A stretch of DNA of 61,874 bases from Spirochaetaceae bacterium (GCA_017416145.1 JAFQDD010000014.1:1-61874); one strand, 5' to 3'. Counted from the stretch's first letter, positions 26,547 through 35,820 are shown. Made by a program: numbers and translations. Notes: generated by a model not told the origin, from the letters alone.

Positions 26547-27944
26547 ATGACAACAGTAAACGTATTTTGGGAAGAAGCAATAAAACAAGTAAAAGAAGAT
26601 TATACAAATGATTCTAGAAAAGAAGACTATGATTTATGGATTTCTGTAATTAAATTTATAGATTCAGAAGGAACAACTTTCAATTTATCTGTACCTTCTT
26701 TATTTTTTAAAGATCAATTAACAAAAAGGGGTCATGTTTCATATATTAAACAAAAACTTTATGAAATTTCAGGACAAAATTTTGAATTAAATTTCAAAAT
26801 CAATGCAATTCAAGAATCAAGTCCAGTTGATGATGATATAGATGATATACCTATTATTACAAAGCCAGTAATTTCATCACCAGCTCCCACATCAAATAAT
26901 ACAAAAACTCTAAATTCAAATGATAAAACAAAAGAATATACTTTCAATTCTTTCGTAATTGGAGATAACAATTCTTTTGCATATAACGCAGCTTTGGCTG
27001 TAGCAAAAAATCCAGGACACGCTTATAATCCGCTTTTAATTTATGGTGGTGTTGGACTTGGAAAAACTCACTTAATGTGTGCTATAGGAAATCATTGTTT
27101 AAGTGACAATAGCAAAAAAGTAATTTATGTAACTGCAGAAGATTTTACAAATGAATTTATTGAATCAGTTGGTGCAAAAACTACTCAAAAATTCAAAAAT
27201 AAATACAGAAATGCTGATGTATTACTTATTGATGATATTCACTTTTTTCAAAATAAAGACAGTACACAAGAAGAATTATTTCACACATTTAATGCTTTGT
27301 ATGATTCTTTTAAGCAAATCGTATTTACTTGTGACCGACCTATTTCTGAATTACGAAATTTAACAGAAAGATTACGTTCTAGATTTGAAAGAGGTTTAAA
27401 CGTAGATTTATCATTACCAAGTTATGAAACAAGATGTGCAATTCTAGAAAAAAAACTTAATTCTATGGGAAAACAAATTCCAAGAAATGTTATAGATTAT
27501 ATTGCACAAAATGTTGCTTCAAATATTCGTGATTTAGAAGCAGCTTTAACAAAAATAATTGCATACACAGAACTAGTTGGAAAAGAAGTTACTCTAGAAA
27601 TCGCTCAACAAGAACTTCGAGATAAAATTACTATCCAACAAAATACAAATATTAGAGTAGAAACTATAATTAAAACAGTTGCAGATTATTATGGACTTTC
27701 TGTGAAAGATATAACAGGTCCAAAACGCTCAAAACCTGTAATGTTACCAAGACAACTTGCAATGTATATTGTTAGTGAACTTACAGAATATTCTACAACA
27801 GAAATTGGTGGAGAATTTGGAGGCAGAGATCATTCAACAGTTATGCACTCTGTTAAAAAAATCTCTGACGCAATAAAAATAGATTCTAGTTTGGACAACA
27901 CAATTCAAATTCTTATAAAAAATGTAAAAGAATATAAAAAATGA
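26547..27944 (+). CDS. dnaA: chromosomal replication initiator DnaA
   Basis: The 465-residue protein has the N-terminal DnaB-interacting domain I, an Asn/Ser/Thr-rich linker (about residues 95-130), the AAA+ domain (GGVGLGKTHLM; LLIDDIHFF; the arginine-finger segment LRSRFERGL) and the C-terminal DnaA-box-binding signature GGRDHSTVMHSV. The ATG at 26547 begins the conserved domain; an in-frame ATG 99 nt upstream would overlap gyrB and the promoter, so it is rejected. Confidence 0.97.
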   Translation: MTTVNVFWEEAIKQVKEDYTNDSRKEDYDLWISVIKFIDSEGTTFNLSVPSLFFKDQLTKRGHVSYIKQKLYEISGQNFELNFKINAIQESSPVDDDIDDIPIITKPVISSPAPTSNNTKTLNSNDKTKEYTFNSFVIGDNNSFAYNAALAVAKNPGHAYNPLLIYGGVGLGKTHLMCAIGNHCLSDNSKKVIYVTAEDFTNEFIESVGAKTTQKFKNKYRNADVLLIDDIHFFQNKDSTQEELFHTFNALYDSFKQIVFTCDRPISELRNLTERLRSRFERGLNVDLSLPSYETRCAILEKKLNSMGKQIPRNVIDYIAQNVASNIRDLEAALTKIIAYTELVGKEVTLEIAQQELRDKITIQQNTNIRVETIIKTVADYYGLSVKDITGPKRSKPVMLPRQLAMYIVSELTEYSTTEIGGEFGGRDHSTVMHSVKKISDAIKIDSSLDNTIQILIKNVKEYKK

Positions 27945-28193
27945 CAACTTGTGTAAAATATGTTAATATTTAGTTGAAAAACACAAGAATTTGTGGAAAA
28001 ACTAAATATTATGTTAATATGTGGAAAACTAAAAGTTATATTTGCATAGTTTATCCACATTACAATTTTTTGTAAAACAAGAAAATAAATGAGTTTTACA
28101 GAAATCCACAACCATTACTATTATTATTACTAAAATTTAAATATATAATATATAATAGGAAAAAGAAAAAATTAGGACAAAAAGGAGTTCAAT
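27945..28193. other. replication origin (oriC)
   Basis: The dnaA-dnaN gap has one perfect DnaA box, TTATCCACA (28051-28059, plus), and box-like sites TGTGTAAAA (27950-27958), TGTGGAAAA (27992-28000 and 28020-28028, minus orientation) and AAATCCACA (28102-28110). Five bases after the last box comes TTACTATTATTATTACTA (28115-28132), six consecutive DnaA-trios in the correct orientation, then a nearly pure A/T stretch with TATA repeats to about 28160 that would unwind. ATGTTAATAT is directly repeated (27960 and 28011). Confidence 0.85.
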
Positions 28194-29297
28194 ATGAAAT
28201 TCACTTTTGATAGAGATTCAATGCTTAGAGAAATTTCTATAGCACAAGAAATTATTTCAACAAAAAATGCTCTTTCAATTTTATCAAATGTATTGTTTAT
28301 TGCAGAAAATAATACTTTGATTATTAAAGCAACAGATATAAAAGTAAATTTTGAAACAAAAATTCCAATTGATATTGAAGAAGAAGGAACAACAACAGTT
28401 TTCTGTGATAAATTTATTAGTATTTTGAATTCTCTTCCTTCTGGTGATATTGAATTTGATCAAAAAGATATAATTGTTACTATTAGACCAATTTCAATTA
28501 AGGGTCAGTTCAAACTAAAAAGTATGGCAAGTGATAAATTTCCAGAATTTACTTCTTCTGAAAATGTTCCATACTTTGATATTCCAGCTGAAGATTTCAA
28601 AAATATGATTACTCAAACTATTTTTGCTTTGTCAGATGATGAATCAAGATTAAATATGAATGGCGTTTTCTTTGAAAAAAATGAAGACAATTTGAATATG
28701 GTTTCTACAGATGGTAGAAGACTTGCTTATATTTCAAAACCACTTTGTCAAGGTGTAAATAGTTTTCCATCAGCAACTGTTCCACCAAAAATTTTAAATA
28801 TTATTTTGAAAAGAGCTCCTTCTGAAGGTTTTGTTTCTGTATCAATTGTAGAAAAAATGATTTTTATAAAATTTGGTAGTTATAAGTTTACTTCGGTTTT
28901 AATTGATGGAATGTTTCCAAATTATCGACGGGTTATTCCAGAATCACAAACTTACAATTTCCAAGTTGAAAAAGCAGACTTGCAAAATGCACTAAAACGT
29001 GTTGGTTTGCTTGTGGATAAAAAATCACCAAGAATTTATTTAGAAGTGAGTCCAGGAAAATTGACTATTACTTCTCAAGAAACAGAAATTGGAACTGCAA
29101 AAGAAGAAATACCTTGTAGATATGACGACGAAGAAATTGTAATTGCTGTAAATTATGTTCATATTGATGAACCTTTAAAAGTAATGAATTCAGAAAAACT
29201 TACTTTTGAATTTACTGGAAACTTAAAAGCAATTACATTACGTCCAGAACCTGCAGAAGATTATTTCCATATAATTATGCCAATGCAAATGGAGTAA
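28194..29297 (+). CDS. dnaN: DNA polymerase III beta subunit (sliding clamp)
   Basis: The 367-residue protein has three clamp repeats. Visible segments are LSILSNVLFIAENNTLIIKATD, VSTDGRRLAYIS and FPNYRRVIPE, and the C-terminal partner-binding end ITLRPEPAEDYFHIIMPMQ. It has a strong AAGGAG Shine-Dalgarno and heads the dnaN-recF-dciA run. Confidence 0.96.
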   Translation: MKFTFDRDSMLREISIAQEIISTKNALSILSNVLFIAENNTLIIKATDIKVNFETKIPIDIEEEGTTTVFCDKFISILNSLPSGDIEFDQKDIIVTIRPISIKGQFKLKSMASDKFPEFTSSENVPYFDIPAEDFKNMITQTIFALSDDESRLNMNGVFFEKNEDNLNMVSTDGRRLAYISKPLCQGVNSFPSATVPPKILNIILKRAPSEGFVSVSIVEKMIFIKFGSYKFTSVLIDGMFPNYRRVIPESQTYNFQVEKADLQNALKRVGLLVDKKSPRIYLEVSPGKLTITSQETEIGTAKEEIPCRYDDEEIVIAVNYVHIDEPLKVMNSEKLTFEFTGNLKAITLRPEPAEDYFHIIMPMQME

Positions 29298-29300
29298 TAT

Positions 29301-30374
29301 TTGCCTTTTCTAAATCTTTCTATATATAATTTTAGGAATCTTGAAAATAAAACCATAGACCTTCTTTCTAAGGAGGTCTATTTTGTTGGTGAAAATGGTC
29401 AAGGTAAAAGTAATTTATTAGAAGCTCTGTATATTTCTTCTTATGCTTCATCTTTTAGAACAAAATCTGAAAATGAGTTGATAAAAAAAGGAGAAAGCGA
29501 ATATTCTCTACGAGGATTTTTTAGAGAAGAATCTGAAAAAACTACTTCAATTTCTGTTAGTTATAAAAGCGGGAAAAAACGTATAGAAAAAAACGGAAAA
29601 ACAGTAAAAGACAGAAAAGAACTTATAAATGCAATTCCTTGTGTATTGTTTTGTCATGATGATTTAGAATTTTCTGTGGGGGAACCAGAACGTCGTCGAT
29701 TTTTTATTGATCAATGTCTTTCAATGTATGATGTAGTTTATATTGATTTTATTAGAAAATATAAGCAAATATTAAAAAATAGAAATATTATTTTGAAAGA
29801 AGAAAAATATGATTTACTGGAAATGTATGATATTCCTTTGATAAAAGAAGGTTTAGAAATTCAAAAACGTAGAAATAAAGCGATTTTTAAGTTTAATACA
29901 ATTTTTACTTCACTTTATAAAGATATTTCTGGAATAGATGGTGTTAAAATTTCCTATGAGCCTTCTTGGAAAAGTGATAATGAAGCTGAAATCTTAGAAT
30001 ATGTTTTGTCAAAAAGAGATGTGGATAAAGTTATGGGAACTACAATGACAGGTCCACATCGGGATAAAATATATTTTGTGAAAGATGGAAAAAACTTTGT
30101 TTCGACTGCATCAACGGGACAACGGCGACTTATTGCATTGATTTTGAGAATTGCTCAAGCAACCTATTATTCGGAAATTACTGGAAAAAATCCGGTTTTA
30201 TTGATGGATGATGTTTTGCTTGAACTTGACCCAAATAAAAGACAAAGTGTAACTGCACTTCTTCCAACTTATGATCAATTGTTTTGTACTTTCTTACCAG
30301 GTGAACCTTATGAACGATACAAACATTCTACTACAAAAATCTATAATATAAAAAATGGAGACTGGTTTGAGTAA
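29301..30374 (+). CDS. recF: DNA replication and repair protein RecF
   Basis: The 357-residue SMC-like ATPase has Walker A (GENGQGKSNLLEAL), a signature STGQRRLIALILR and Walker B (NPVLLMDDVLLELD). It starts with TTG, 3 nt after the dnaN stop, using a GGAG Shine-Dalgarno inside the last dnaN codons. RecF helps load RecA at gaps together with RecR, encoded about 18 kb away. Confidence 0.95.
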   Translation: MPFLNLSIYNFRNLENKTIDLLSKEVYFVGENGQGKSNLLEALYISSYASSFRTKSENELIKKGESEYSLRGFFREESEKTTSISVSYKSGKKRIEKNGKTVKDRKELINAIPCVLFCHDDLEFSVGEPERRRFFIDQCLSMYDVVYIDFIRKYKQILKNRNIILKEEKYDLLEMYDIPLIKEGLEIQKRRNKAIFKFNTIFTSLYKDISGIDGVKISYEPSWKSDNEAEILEYVLSKRDVDKVMGTTMTGPHRDKIYFVKDGKNFVSTASTGQRRLIALILRIAQATYYSEITGKNPVLLMDDVLLELDPNKRQSVTALLPTYDQLFCTFLPGEPYERYKHSTTKIYNIKNGDWFE

Positions 30375-30858
30375 TTCCATCGAAAAAGCAGATACATTAA
30401 TTTTAAATATTTTTTCTGATTTAAGTGATTCAATGAAAGATGCTAATAAAACTATTTCTATTTGGAAAGAGGTTTTGTATTCAATAAAAAATGCAAAAAT
30501 TGATGGAAGTCAGTTGGCGGATCACAGTAAAATATTGGAATTTAAAAATGGGATTTTGGTTATAGAAACGGATCATCCAGGACGAATACAGCTTTTTCAA
30601 ATGTATAAAAATTATATTCAAACTGGAATAAATAGAAAATCTCCTGATTTAAAGGTTAAAAATATTCTTTTTAGATTGAAAAAAAATGAAAAAAATATTA
30701 AAGCAGAAAATGTGGAAGAAATTATTAGAGAAAAACTTCTTGCAGATAATATTGATGATGAATTTGAAAAAAAATACCCCTCTCAGAATGAAACCAAGTC
30801 AGAATTACCAGATGATATAAAGGCAATTTTTGAAAGAATGAAAAATGGAGAAAAATAA
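30355..30858 (+). CDS. dciA: DciA-like replicative helicase operator (DUF721)
   Basis: The 167-residue protein has the DUF721 pattern: SIWKEVLYSIKNAKIDGSQLADHSKILEFKNGILVIETDHPGRIQLFQMYK, then a strand-rich KVKNILFRLKK. DciA-type proteins assist DnaB loading where DnaC/DnaI are absent; no dnaC-like gene is visible here. The gene overlaps the recF end by 20 nt. An alternative TTG at 30367 with GGAG 6 nt upstream is possible. The acidic C-terminus is not conserved in the family. Confidence 0.8.
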   Translation: METGLSNSIEKADTLILNIFSDLSDSMKDANKTISIWKEVLYSIKNAKIDGSQLADHSKILEFKNGILVIETDHPGRIQLFQMYKNYIQTGINRKSPDLKVKNILFRLKKNEKNIKAENVEEIIREKLLADNIDDEFEKKYPSQNETKSELPDDIKAIFERMKNGEK

Positions 30859-30891
30859 AAAAATTTCGCCGCTTCGCGGTATAGGAGATAT

Positions 30892-31092
30892 ATGGAAAAG
30901 CGAATTACAGAGTTGGAAATAAAAATTGCATATTTAGAGGATTTTTTAAACAAACTACAGGCCATCGCTGTGGAACAAGGTGAAGTTGTTGATACATTAA
31001 AAGCAGAAAACCGAGTTTTAAAGGCAAAAATCAAAGAAATATTGGATAATCAAGAACAGGATATTCCAAACCGACGGCCGCCCCATTATTGA
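30892..31092 (+). CDS. SlyX-like small coiled-coil protein
   Basis: The 66-residue protein is one long coiled coil (ITELEIKIAYLEDFLNKLQ to LKAKIKEIL) ending in IPNRRPPHY; the PPHY end is the SlyX family hallmark. Function is unknown in all species. It has a TAGGAGATAT Shine-Dalgarno region and follows a short GC hairpin (CCGC-TTC-GCGG) after dciA, so it is probably the last gene of the replication operon. Confidence 0.8.
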   Translation: MEKRITELEIKIAYLEDFLNKLQAIAVEQGEVVDTLKAENRVLKAKIKEILDNQEQDIPNRRPPHY

Positions 31093-31097
31093 TTTTT

Positions 31098-31219
31098 CAG
31101 CTTTGAAAAGCTGGTAAACTATTTGGGGGAAGGAAAACCGAACTTTTTCGATGCGTAGTTTTTCCTTCCCCCAAACCCCCAACCTTTCCTGGCAACGACC
31201 AAAGGGGATTCCCCTTTGG
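31098..31219. repeat. hairpin cluster in 353-bp gap
   Basis: The gap from 31093 to 31445 contains no gene I can support. It holds CAGCTTT-GA-AAAGCTG (31098-31113), a perfect 16-bp inverted repeat TTTGGGGGAAGGAAAA (31122-31137) / TTTTCCTTCCCCCAAA (31160-31175), and a perfect 9-bp stem CCAAAGGGG-ATT-CCCCTTTGG (31199-31219). From 31230 to 31380 the sequence is plain A/T-rich. Confidence 0.65.
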
Positions 31220-31383
31220 AAACCCCAAACTTATGTTTTTCTAGTGGTTATCTCTTTTGGATATTTAGCTATCTATACAAATGAATATCTATTATTATTA
31301 AATACTATTGACAGAATTTTCTACTGAAAATTATTGCTTCGCTATAATCAGCCATCCATGGTTTTACAGCGTGTTTTGTATAA

Positions 31384-31425
31384 AAAAAGCTGATTTTCGG
31401 GGATTATCCAAAAAATCAGCTTTTT
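31384..31425. terminator. bidirectional terminator after aspS
   Basis: AAAAAGCTGATTTT (31384-31397) pairs with AAAATCAGCTTTTT (31412-31425). It ends aspS on the minus strand and could also stop read-through from the slyX side. Confidence 0.88.
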
Positions 31426-31445
31426 GTGTTTTTATAGAAATTACC

Positions 31446-33266
31446 CTACTCTTTTATAATAAGGTGTAGTTCTTCTAGTTGTTTTTCATCCACTGGAGCT
31501 GGGCATTCGTCCATTGGAGATATTGCCATGTTGTTTTTTGGGAAGGCAATAACTTCGTGGATTGATTCTTCGTGACACATTAACATAACTAGGCGGTCAA
31601 GACCTGGTGCAATTCCTCCGTGTGGTGGAGCACCGTATTTGAATGCATTTACTAGGAAGCCAAATGCTTTATCTGCTCTTTCTTGAGAGAATCCAGAAAT
31701 TTTGAAGATGCGTTGTTGCAATTCTGGGTCGTTGATACGCATTGAACCAGAAGCAAGTTCGTATCCGTTTAGAACTAAATCGTACAAATCACCTTTTACG
31801 TTACCTGGATCAGATTCTAGAGTATCCCAATATTGTTTTTGTGGAAGTGTGAACATGTGGTGTTCTGTTTCCCAGTGGTTTTCTTCTTCGTTGAAGGCAA
31901 AATATGGGAAGTCGATAATCCAAACAAAGTGGAATTCGTCCTCTTTGTTGTAAAGATTTAAGTCTTTTCCAAGTTGAGAGCGAACTGCACCCATTGCAAC
32001 ACAGGCTGTTTGCCATTTTTCATCGCTGACAAAAAGTAGAAGGTCGTTCTTTTCGGCACCAAGTTTTTCGCAGATTTCAGCTTCTTTTCCAGCGTAGAAT
32101 TTGCTAATTCCCCCTTCAAAAATGCCTTCTTGATTAACTTTCATCCAAGCAAGACCTTTTGCTTTGTAAAGTTTTGCTTTTGACTCAAGAGCTTCTATCA
32201 TTTTGCGGCTGTATTTATCAGCTACATTTTTTACAACAAGAGCTTTTAATCCAGAGCGTTTGTGGCGAGGTAAAGATGAGTCAGCGTTTGCAGCTCCAGC
32301 TTTGAAAGCCACAAAATCAGATAAATCTGCCATAAAAGCAGCATCTTGCATTTTTAGGTCAAAACGTAGGTCTGGTTTGTCTGAACCGTAAAGGTCAAAG
32401 GCTTCTGTCCAAGATAGACGGTCGAATTTTGCAGGTAAATCGTAGTTTAGAGTTTTTTTGAAGATATGTTGCATCATGCCTTCGGTAACAGAAAGAACTT
32501 CTTCTCGGTTTGTGAAAGAAAGCTCCATATCAATTTGTGTAAACTCTGGTTGGCGATCTCCACGAGCATCTTCGTCGCGGTAACAACGAGCGATTTGGAA
32601 ATATTTGTCGAAGCCAGAAACCATTAAAATTTGCTTATAAAGCTGTGGACTTTGTGGCAAAGAATAGAAAGTGCCTGGGTGAACGCGGCTTGGTACAAGG
32701 TAGTCACGAGCTCCTTCTGGAGTTGATTTGATAAATGTTGGAGTTTCGATTTCTAAGAAGCCTTGTTCTGTTAAATATTCACGAGTAGCAAAGGCAACTT
32801 TACTTCTTAAAATGATATTGTGCTGCATTTTTGATGTGCGCAAATCCAAATATCGATATTTTAAGCGTAAATCTTCGTTTGGAATAACTGGAGTTCCGTC
32901 TTTTTGAACTTCGTCAATCATAAAAGGAAGTACATCTGATTTTGAAAGGATTTCAATATCTTTTGCAACTAACTCGATTTCTCCAGTTGTCATATCTTTG
33001 TTTATCATTGAATCTGGACGAGCTCTAACAATTCCCTCTACTGCAATACAAAATTCCATGCGAAGAGCTTTTGCTGTATCAAGTAAAGAAGAAGTTGCAT
33101 CTGAGTCTACAACAACTTGTGTAATTCCGTAGCGGTCACGTAAATTGATAAAAGTGATACCACCATGTTCACGAATTCTGTGAACCCATCCGTTTAAAAT
33201 AACTGTTTTTCCATCATCACTTTTGCGTAAATCGCCACAAGTGTGAGTTCTTTTAATTTGTTCCAT
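31446..33266 (-). CDS. aspS: aspartate-tRNA ligase
   Basis: The 606-residue class II synthetase is of the bacterial type. It has an OB-fold anticodon domain (GWVHRIREHGGITFINLRDRYG), motif 2 (FQIARCYRDEDARGDRQPEFTQIDMELSF region), a GAD insertion domain (about 290-420) and motif 3 (GIAPGLDRLVML). A leaderless-type promoter precedes it. Confidence 0.95.
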   Translation of the reverse strand: MEQIKRTHTCGDLRKSDDGKTVILNGWVHRIREHGGITFINLRDRYGITQVVVDSDATSSLLDTAKALRMEFCIAVEGIVRARPDSMINKDMTTGEIELVAKDIEILSKSDVLPFMIDEVQKDGTPVIPNEDLRLKYRYLDLRTSKMQHNIILRSKVAFATREYLTEQGFLEIETPTFIKSTPEGARDYLVPSRVHPGTFYSLPQSPQLYKQILMVSGFDKYFQIARCYRDEDARGDRQPEFTQIDMELSFTNREEVLSVTEGMMQHIFKKTLNYDLPAKFDRLSWTEAFDLYGSDKPDLRFDLKMQDAAFMADLSDFVAFKAGAANADSSLPRHKRSGLKALVVKNVADKYSRKMIEALESKAKLYKAKGLAWMKVNQEGIFEGGISKFYAGKEAEICEKLGAEKNDLLLFVSDEKWQTACVAMGAVRSQLGKDLNLYNKEDEFHFVWIIDFPYFAFNEEENHWETEHHMFTLPQKQYWDTLESDPGNVKGDLYDLVLNGYELASGSMRINDPELQQRIFKISGFSQERADKAFGFLVNAFKYGAPPHGGIAPGLDRLVMLMCHEESIHEVIAFPKNNMAISPMDECPAPVDEKQLEELHLIIKE

Positions 33267-33274
33267 AACTGTAA

Positions 33275-33303
33275 AGAATAGCGATATTTAGTGGGTTTTT
33301 CAA
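33275..33303 (-). promoter_or_regulatory. aspS promoter
   Basis: On the minus strand: TTGAAA (33303-33298), 17 bp, TATTCT (33280-33275), 8 nt to the ATG. No Shine-Dalgarno. Confidence 0.55.
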
Positions 33304-33430
33304 GGGGAAAAAATTAGGTGATATTAAACATTTTTGAAAATGTTAAAAACAAATTCCGTGTTTGACCTTATAAGAAAAACAGTAGACAGTTTTATTTACA
33401 TTATGATAAATTGTAACAAAGGGAGTTTTT

Positions 33431-34372
33431 ATGAAAAAAGTAGTATTAAGTTTTATTCTAATGATTTTTGTTTTGTTCTCTTGTTTTGGGAATGAAAGTT
33501 TGATTTATATACCTGATAATGATGAGGTTGTATTTTTCTTTCAGACTATTAACTTTTTGCAAGAGTGGGAAAACGGGGAAACAGAACTTACAGATGAAAA
33601 ATTTGCAGAAGTTTACACAAATCATGTTGGAACAGGATATTTTTCTTCTTTATTGTTTGAGCAATTTTTTAGAAATACAAAAAATGAAAATATCAAAAAA
33701 CAAATTAAAAATCATATTATAAAAAATAATTTAAATGATTCTTATGCAAAAACCTTGCTAAAAAAGTTTGATTCTGTAGCAACTCAAAAAGTAAGTAATA
33801 ATAAAGTTGTAACTCAATTTTCTTATAACGATGAAGAATTTGATGAAAACATAAATTTATATCAAGTTTATGAAGTTCATCCTTTTAATGACGAGTTTGG
33901 ATTATTGCTATTTAATAATGATTGGAATGTTTTATCATATAATAATGAATCTGGCGAATTAAATGTCGATAAAAATGTGTTTTTGCTTTGTGGCGGTGGA
34001 ACCAATAGTATGTCTATTTCTATGTTTGAAGTAGAAAATGTTACTAGTGAGGAAGAACTTCCAGAAGCATTTAGATTAAATTATTTTGAGCAAAAATATG
34101 GTGATAATTGGGTTTATGGTGAAGTAGAACAAGTAGGTGTACTTTCAAATTGTGGAGTTGATCACTATTTTATGGGATACGGAACTGGTCCTGATATTAT
34201 TCCAGAAATTTACTGCGGAGATTTTGTAGCTTTTTTGTATGATGAAGAATTACAAAAAGTTTATGTGATGGATATTATGATGAACTTTTCAAAAATCAAT
34301 ATGAATTACGAAATTCGTAACCAGATTTTTGATTATTTAAGATTTTTTACTTTCTTTTGTTTTTGTGAGTAA
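33431..34372 (+). CDS. putative lipoprotein, unknown function
   Basis: The 313-residue product has a type II signal peptide (MKKVVLSFILMIFVLFSC, lipobox LFSC). The mature part is acidic and mixed, with NVFLLCGGGTNSMSISMFEVE in the middle and no recognised domain. It has a good AAAGGGAG Shine-Dalgarno and converges on the XRE gene with no gap. Confidence 0.65.
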   Translation: MKKVVLSFILMIFVLFSCFGNESLIYIPDNDEVVFFFQTINFLQEWENGETELTDEKFAEVYTNHVGTGYFSSLLFEQFFRNTKNENIKKQIKNHIIKNNLNDSYAKTLLKKFDSVATQKVSNNKVVTQFSYNDEEFDENINLYQVYEVHPFNDEFGLLLFNNDWNVLSYNNESGELNVDKNVFLLCGGGTNSMSISMFEVENVTSEEELPEAFRLNYFEQKYGDNWVYGEVEQVGVLSNCGVDHYFMGYGTGPDIIPEIYCGDFVAFLYDEELQKVYVMDIMMNFSKINMNYEIRNQIFDYLRFFTFFCFCE

Positions 34373-34373
34373 A

Positions 34374-34745
34374 TTAGTGTAAGGACATAAGTTCGGAAAA
34401 AGTTGAATCACATATATTGTTAATTGTTTCTAATAATTGTTTTTTTTGAGACATAATAATATCAGCATAAAAACTTTCTATAGATTTTTCTTGTACTATA
34501 CTTTCATTTTCTTTTAATAAATCAGAAGGCTTTTTACCAAGAGCTTTTGCGAGTTTTATAAGAGTTTTATCACTAACCCACGTTTTGCAATGTTCTATAT
34601 CTGAAAGGTATGGAAGGGAGATGTCTGCATTTTCTGCAAGTCGATCTTGAGTTAGATGTAATTCTTTTCGCCGATTTCGAATGTTTTCAGAAAGGATTTT
34701 TCGTAATGACAAATCCACGTTTCCATTGTCATATTCATCTTTCAT
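34374..34745 (-). CDS. XRE-family transcriptional regulator 1
   Basis: The 123-residue protein has an N-terminal Cro/CI-type HTH (LSENIRNRRKELHLTQDRLAENADISLPYLSDIE ... KTLIKLAKALGKKPSDLL) and a C-terminal helical tail of about 40 residues. The ATG at 34745 begins the domain and lies 7 nt after a TATAAT box; a longer in-frame start would run through the operator. It is divergent from the LPP20 envelope cluster and shares promoter DNA with it, so it is probably an autoregulator controlling that cluster. Confidence 0.85.
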   Translation of the reverse strand: MKDEYDNGNVDLSLRKILSENIRNRRKELHLTQDRLAENADISLPYLSDIEHCKTWVSDKTLIKLAKALGKKPSDLLKENESIVQEKSIESFYADIIMSQKKQLLETINNICDSTFSELMSLH

Positions 34746-34752
34746 ATTTTTA

Positions 34753-34818
34753 ATTATATGATAACAACATATGTTGACAAAATAGGTGATTAACATATAT
34801 TCTAAATCTATGTTGACA
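34753..34818. promoter_or_regulatory. face-to-face promoters with palindromic operator
   Basis: Plus strand: TTGACA (34774-34779), 16 bp, TATATT (34796-34801), 8 nt, ATG 34810. Minus strand: TTGTCA (34780-34775), 16 bp, TATAAT (34758-34753), 7 nt, ATG 34745. A perfect palindrome AACATATGTT (34766-34775) lies inside the minus promoter spacer and touches the plus -35. TATGTTGACA occurs twice (34770 and 34809). Confidence 0.6.
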
Positions 34819-35820
34819 TCATATGTTTATAAGAAATGGTTTCTACATCTATTATTTTTATTTGTTAGTTTTTCTATATTTGCAGCAAAAATTCCTGAAT
34901 GGTATGAGCATAAAGCTGTGGTTTATCCAGAAGAATTTTATATTACGGCTATTGGAGAAGGAAATTCTAAATTAGAAGCAGAACTTGCAGCTCTTACTAA
35001 TATTTCTATGTATTTCAATATAAAAACAGATGTTGTTAATGTTCTTGAACGAACAATGATGGAACTAGATGGAAAAAATTATAGTTTTTCTAAACAAACA
35101 AATATTGATGAAAGTACAAGAGTAAATTCAAGTTCGGAGTTTTTTGGGGTTCAATTTGCAGATAGCTTTTTTGTGGATGGAAAATACACAATTCTTGCAT
35201 ATATTGAAAGAGATTTAGCTTTTGATGTTTATGTACAACGTATAAAAGATGCCGCTGCTAAGTTAGAAGCCCTTCTTATTATTGCGGAAGATTACAATAA
35301 CCCGATTTCTGGTCTAGAGGCAGCTGAAGAAGCTGTTCCGATTGCAAATTATGTTGCTGAGCTTATGAAAATGGCTCGTATAGTAAAAAAATCAACAGAT
35401 ACAATTTTTATTTCTACAGAAGCTCTTGTTCAAAGAAGTTATATTGCAAAAGAAATTTGTAAAGAAAGTCTTGTTTTTCAGTTAATTGTAGAAAATGACT
35501 ATGAGAATATGATTTATACAACAATTTCTGATTTATTAGAAAATGAAGGGTATTCTCTTTCTTCTACTAATGGAACTTGTACAATTCCTGTTTTGGTAAG
35601 TGTAGAAAAAGAAGAAAGTGTAGCAGGAATTTTTCTTTATTGTAACCTTTTAGTAAAAATAACAGACGGAACAGGAAATGATTTTTTTTCATATTCTCGA
35701 TCTTTTCCTAAAAAAGGAGGCAAAACTCAACGTCAAGCCTACAACAGAGCTTTTCAAGAAATTCAAGCAGAACTTAATGCAACATTTATAGAAGAATTCA
35801 ACGCACGGTTAAAACGTTAG
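34810..35820 (+). CDS. LPP20-domain secreted protein
   Basis: The 336-residue protein starts with a signal peptide (YKKWFLHLLFLFVSFSIFAA). The domain IPEWYEHKAVVYPEEFYITAIGEGNSKLEAELAALTNIS matches the LPP20 pattern: exposed P-x-W-Y, a strand with I-G-x-G, then an Ala-rich helix. Homologous folds occur in Helicobacter Lpp20 and Vibrio FlgP/FlgT. The ATG at 34810 is chosen over an upstream GTG that lies between -35 and -10. It is the first gene of a four-gene envelope run. Confidence 0.7.
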   Translation: MLTSYVYKKWFLHLLFLFVSFSIFAAKIPEWYEHKAVVYPEEFYITAIGEGNSKLEAELAALTNISMYFNIKTDVVNVLERTMMELDGKNYSFSKQTNIDESTRVNSSSEFFGVQFADSFFVDGKYTILAYIERDLAFDVYVQRIKDAAAKLEALLIIAEDYNNPISGLEAAEEAVPIANYVAELMKMARIVKKSTDTIFISTEALVQRSYIAKEICKESLVFQLIVENDYENMIYTTISDLLENEGYSLSSTNGTCTIPVLVSVEKEESVAGIFLYCNLLVKITDGTGNDFFSYSRSFPKKGGKTQRQAYNRAFQEIQAELNATFIEEFNARLKR

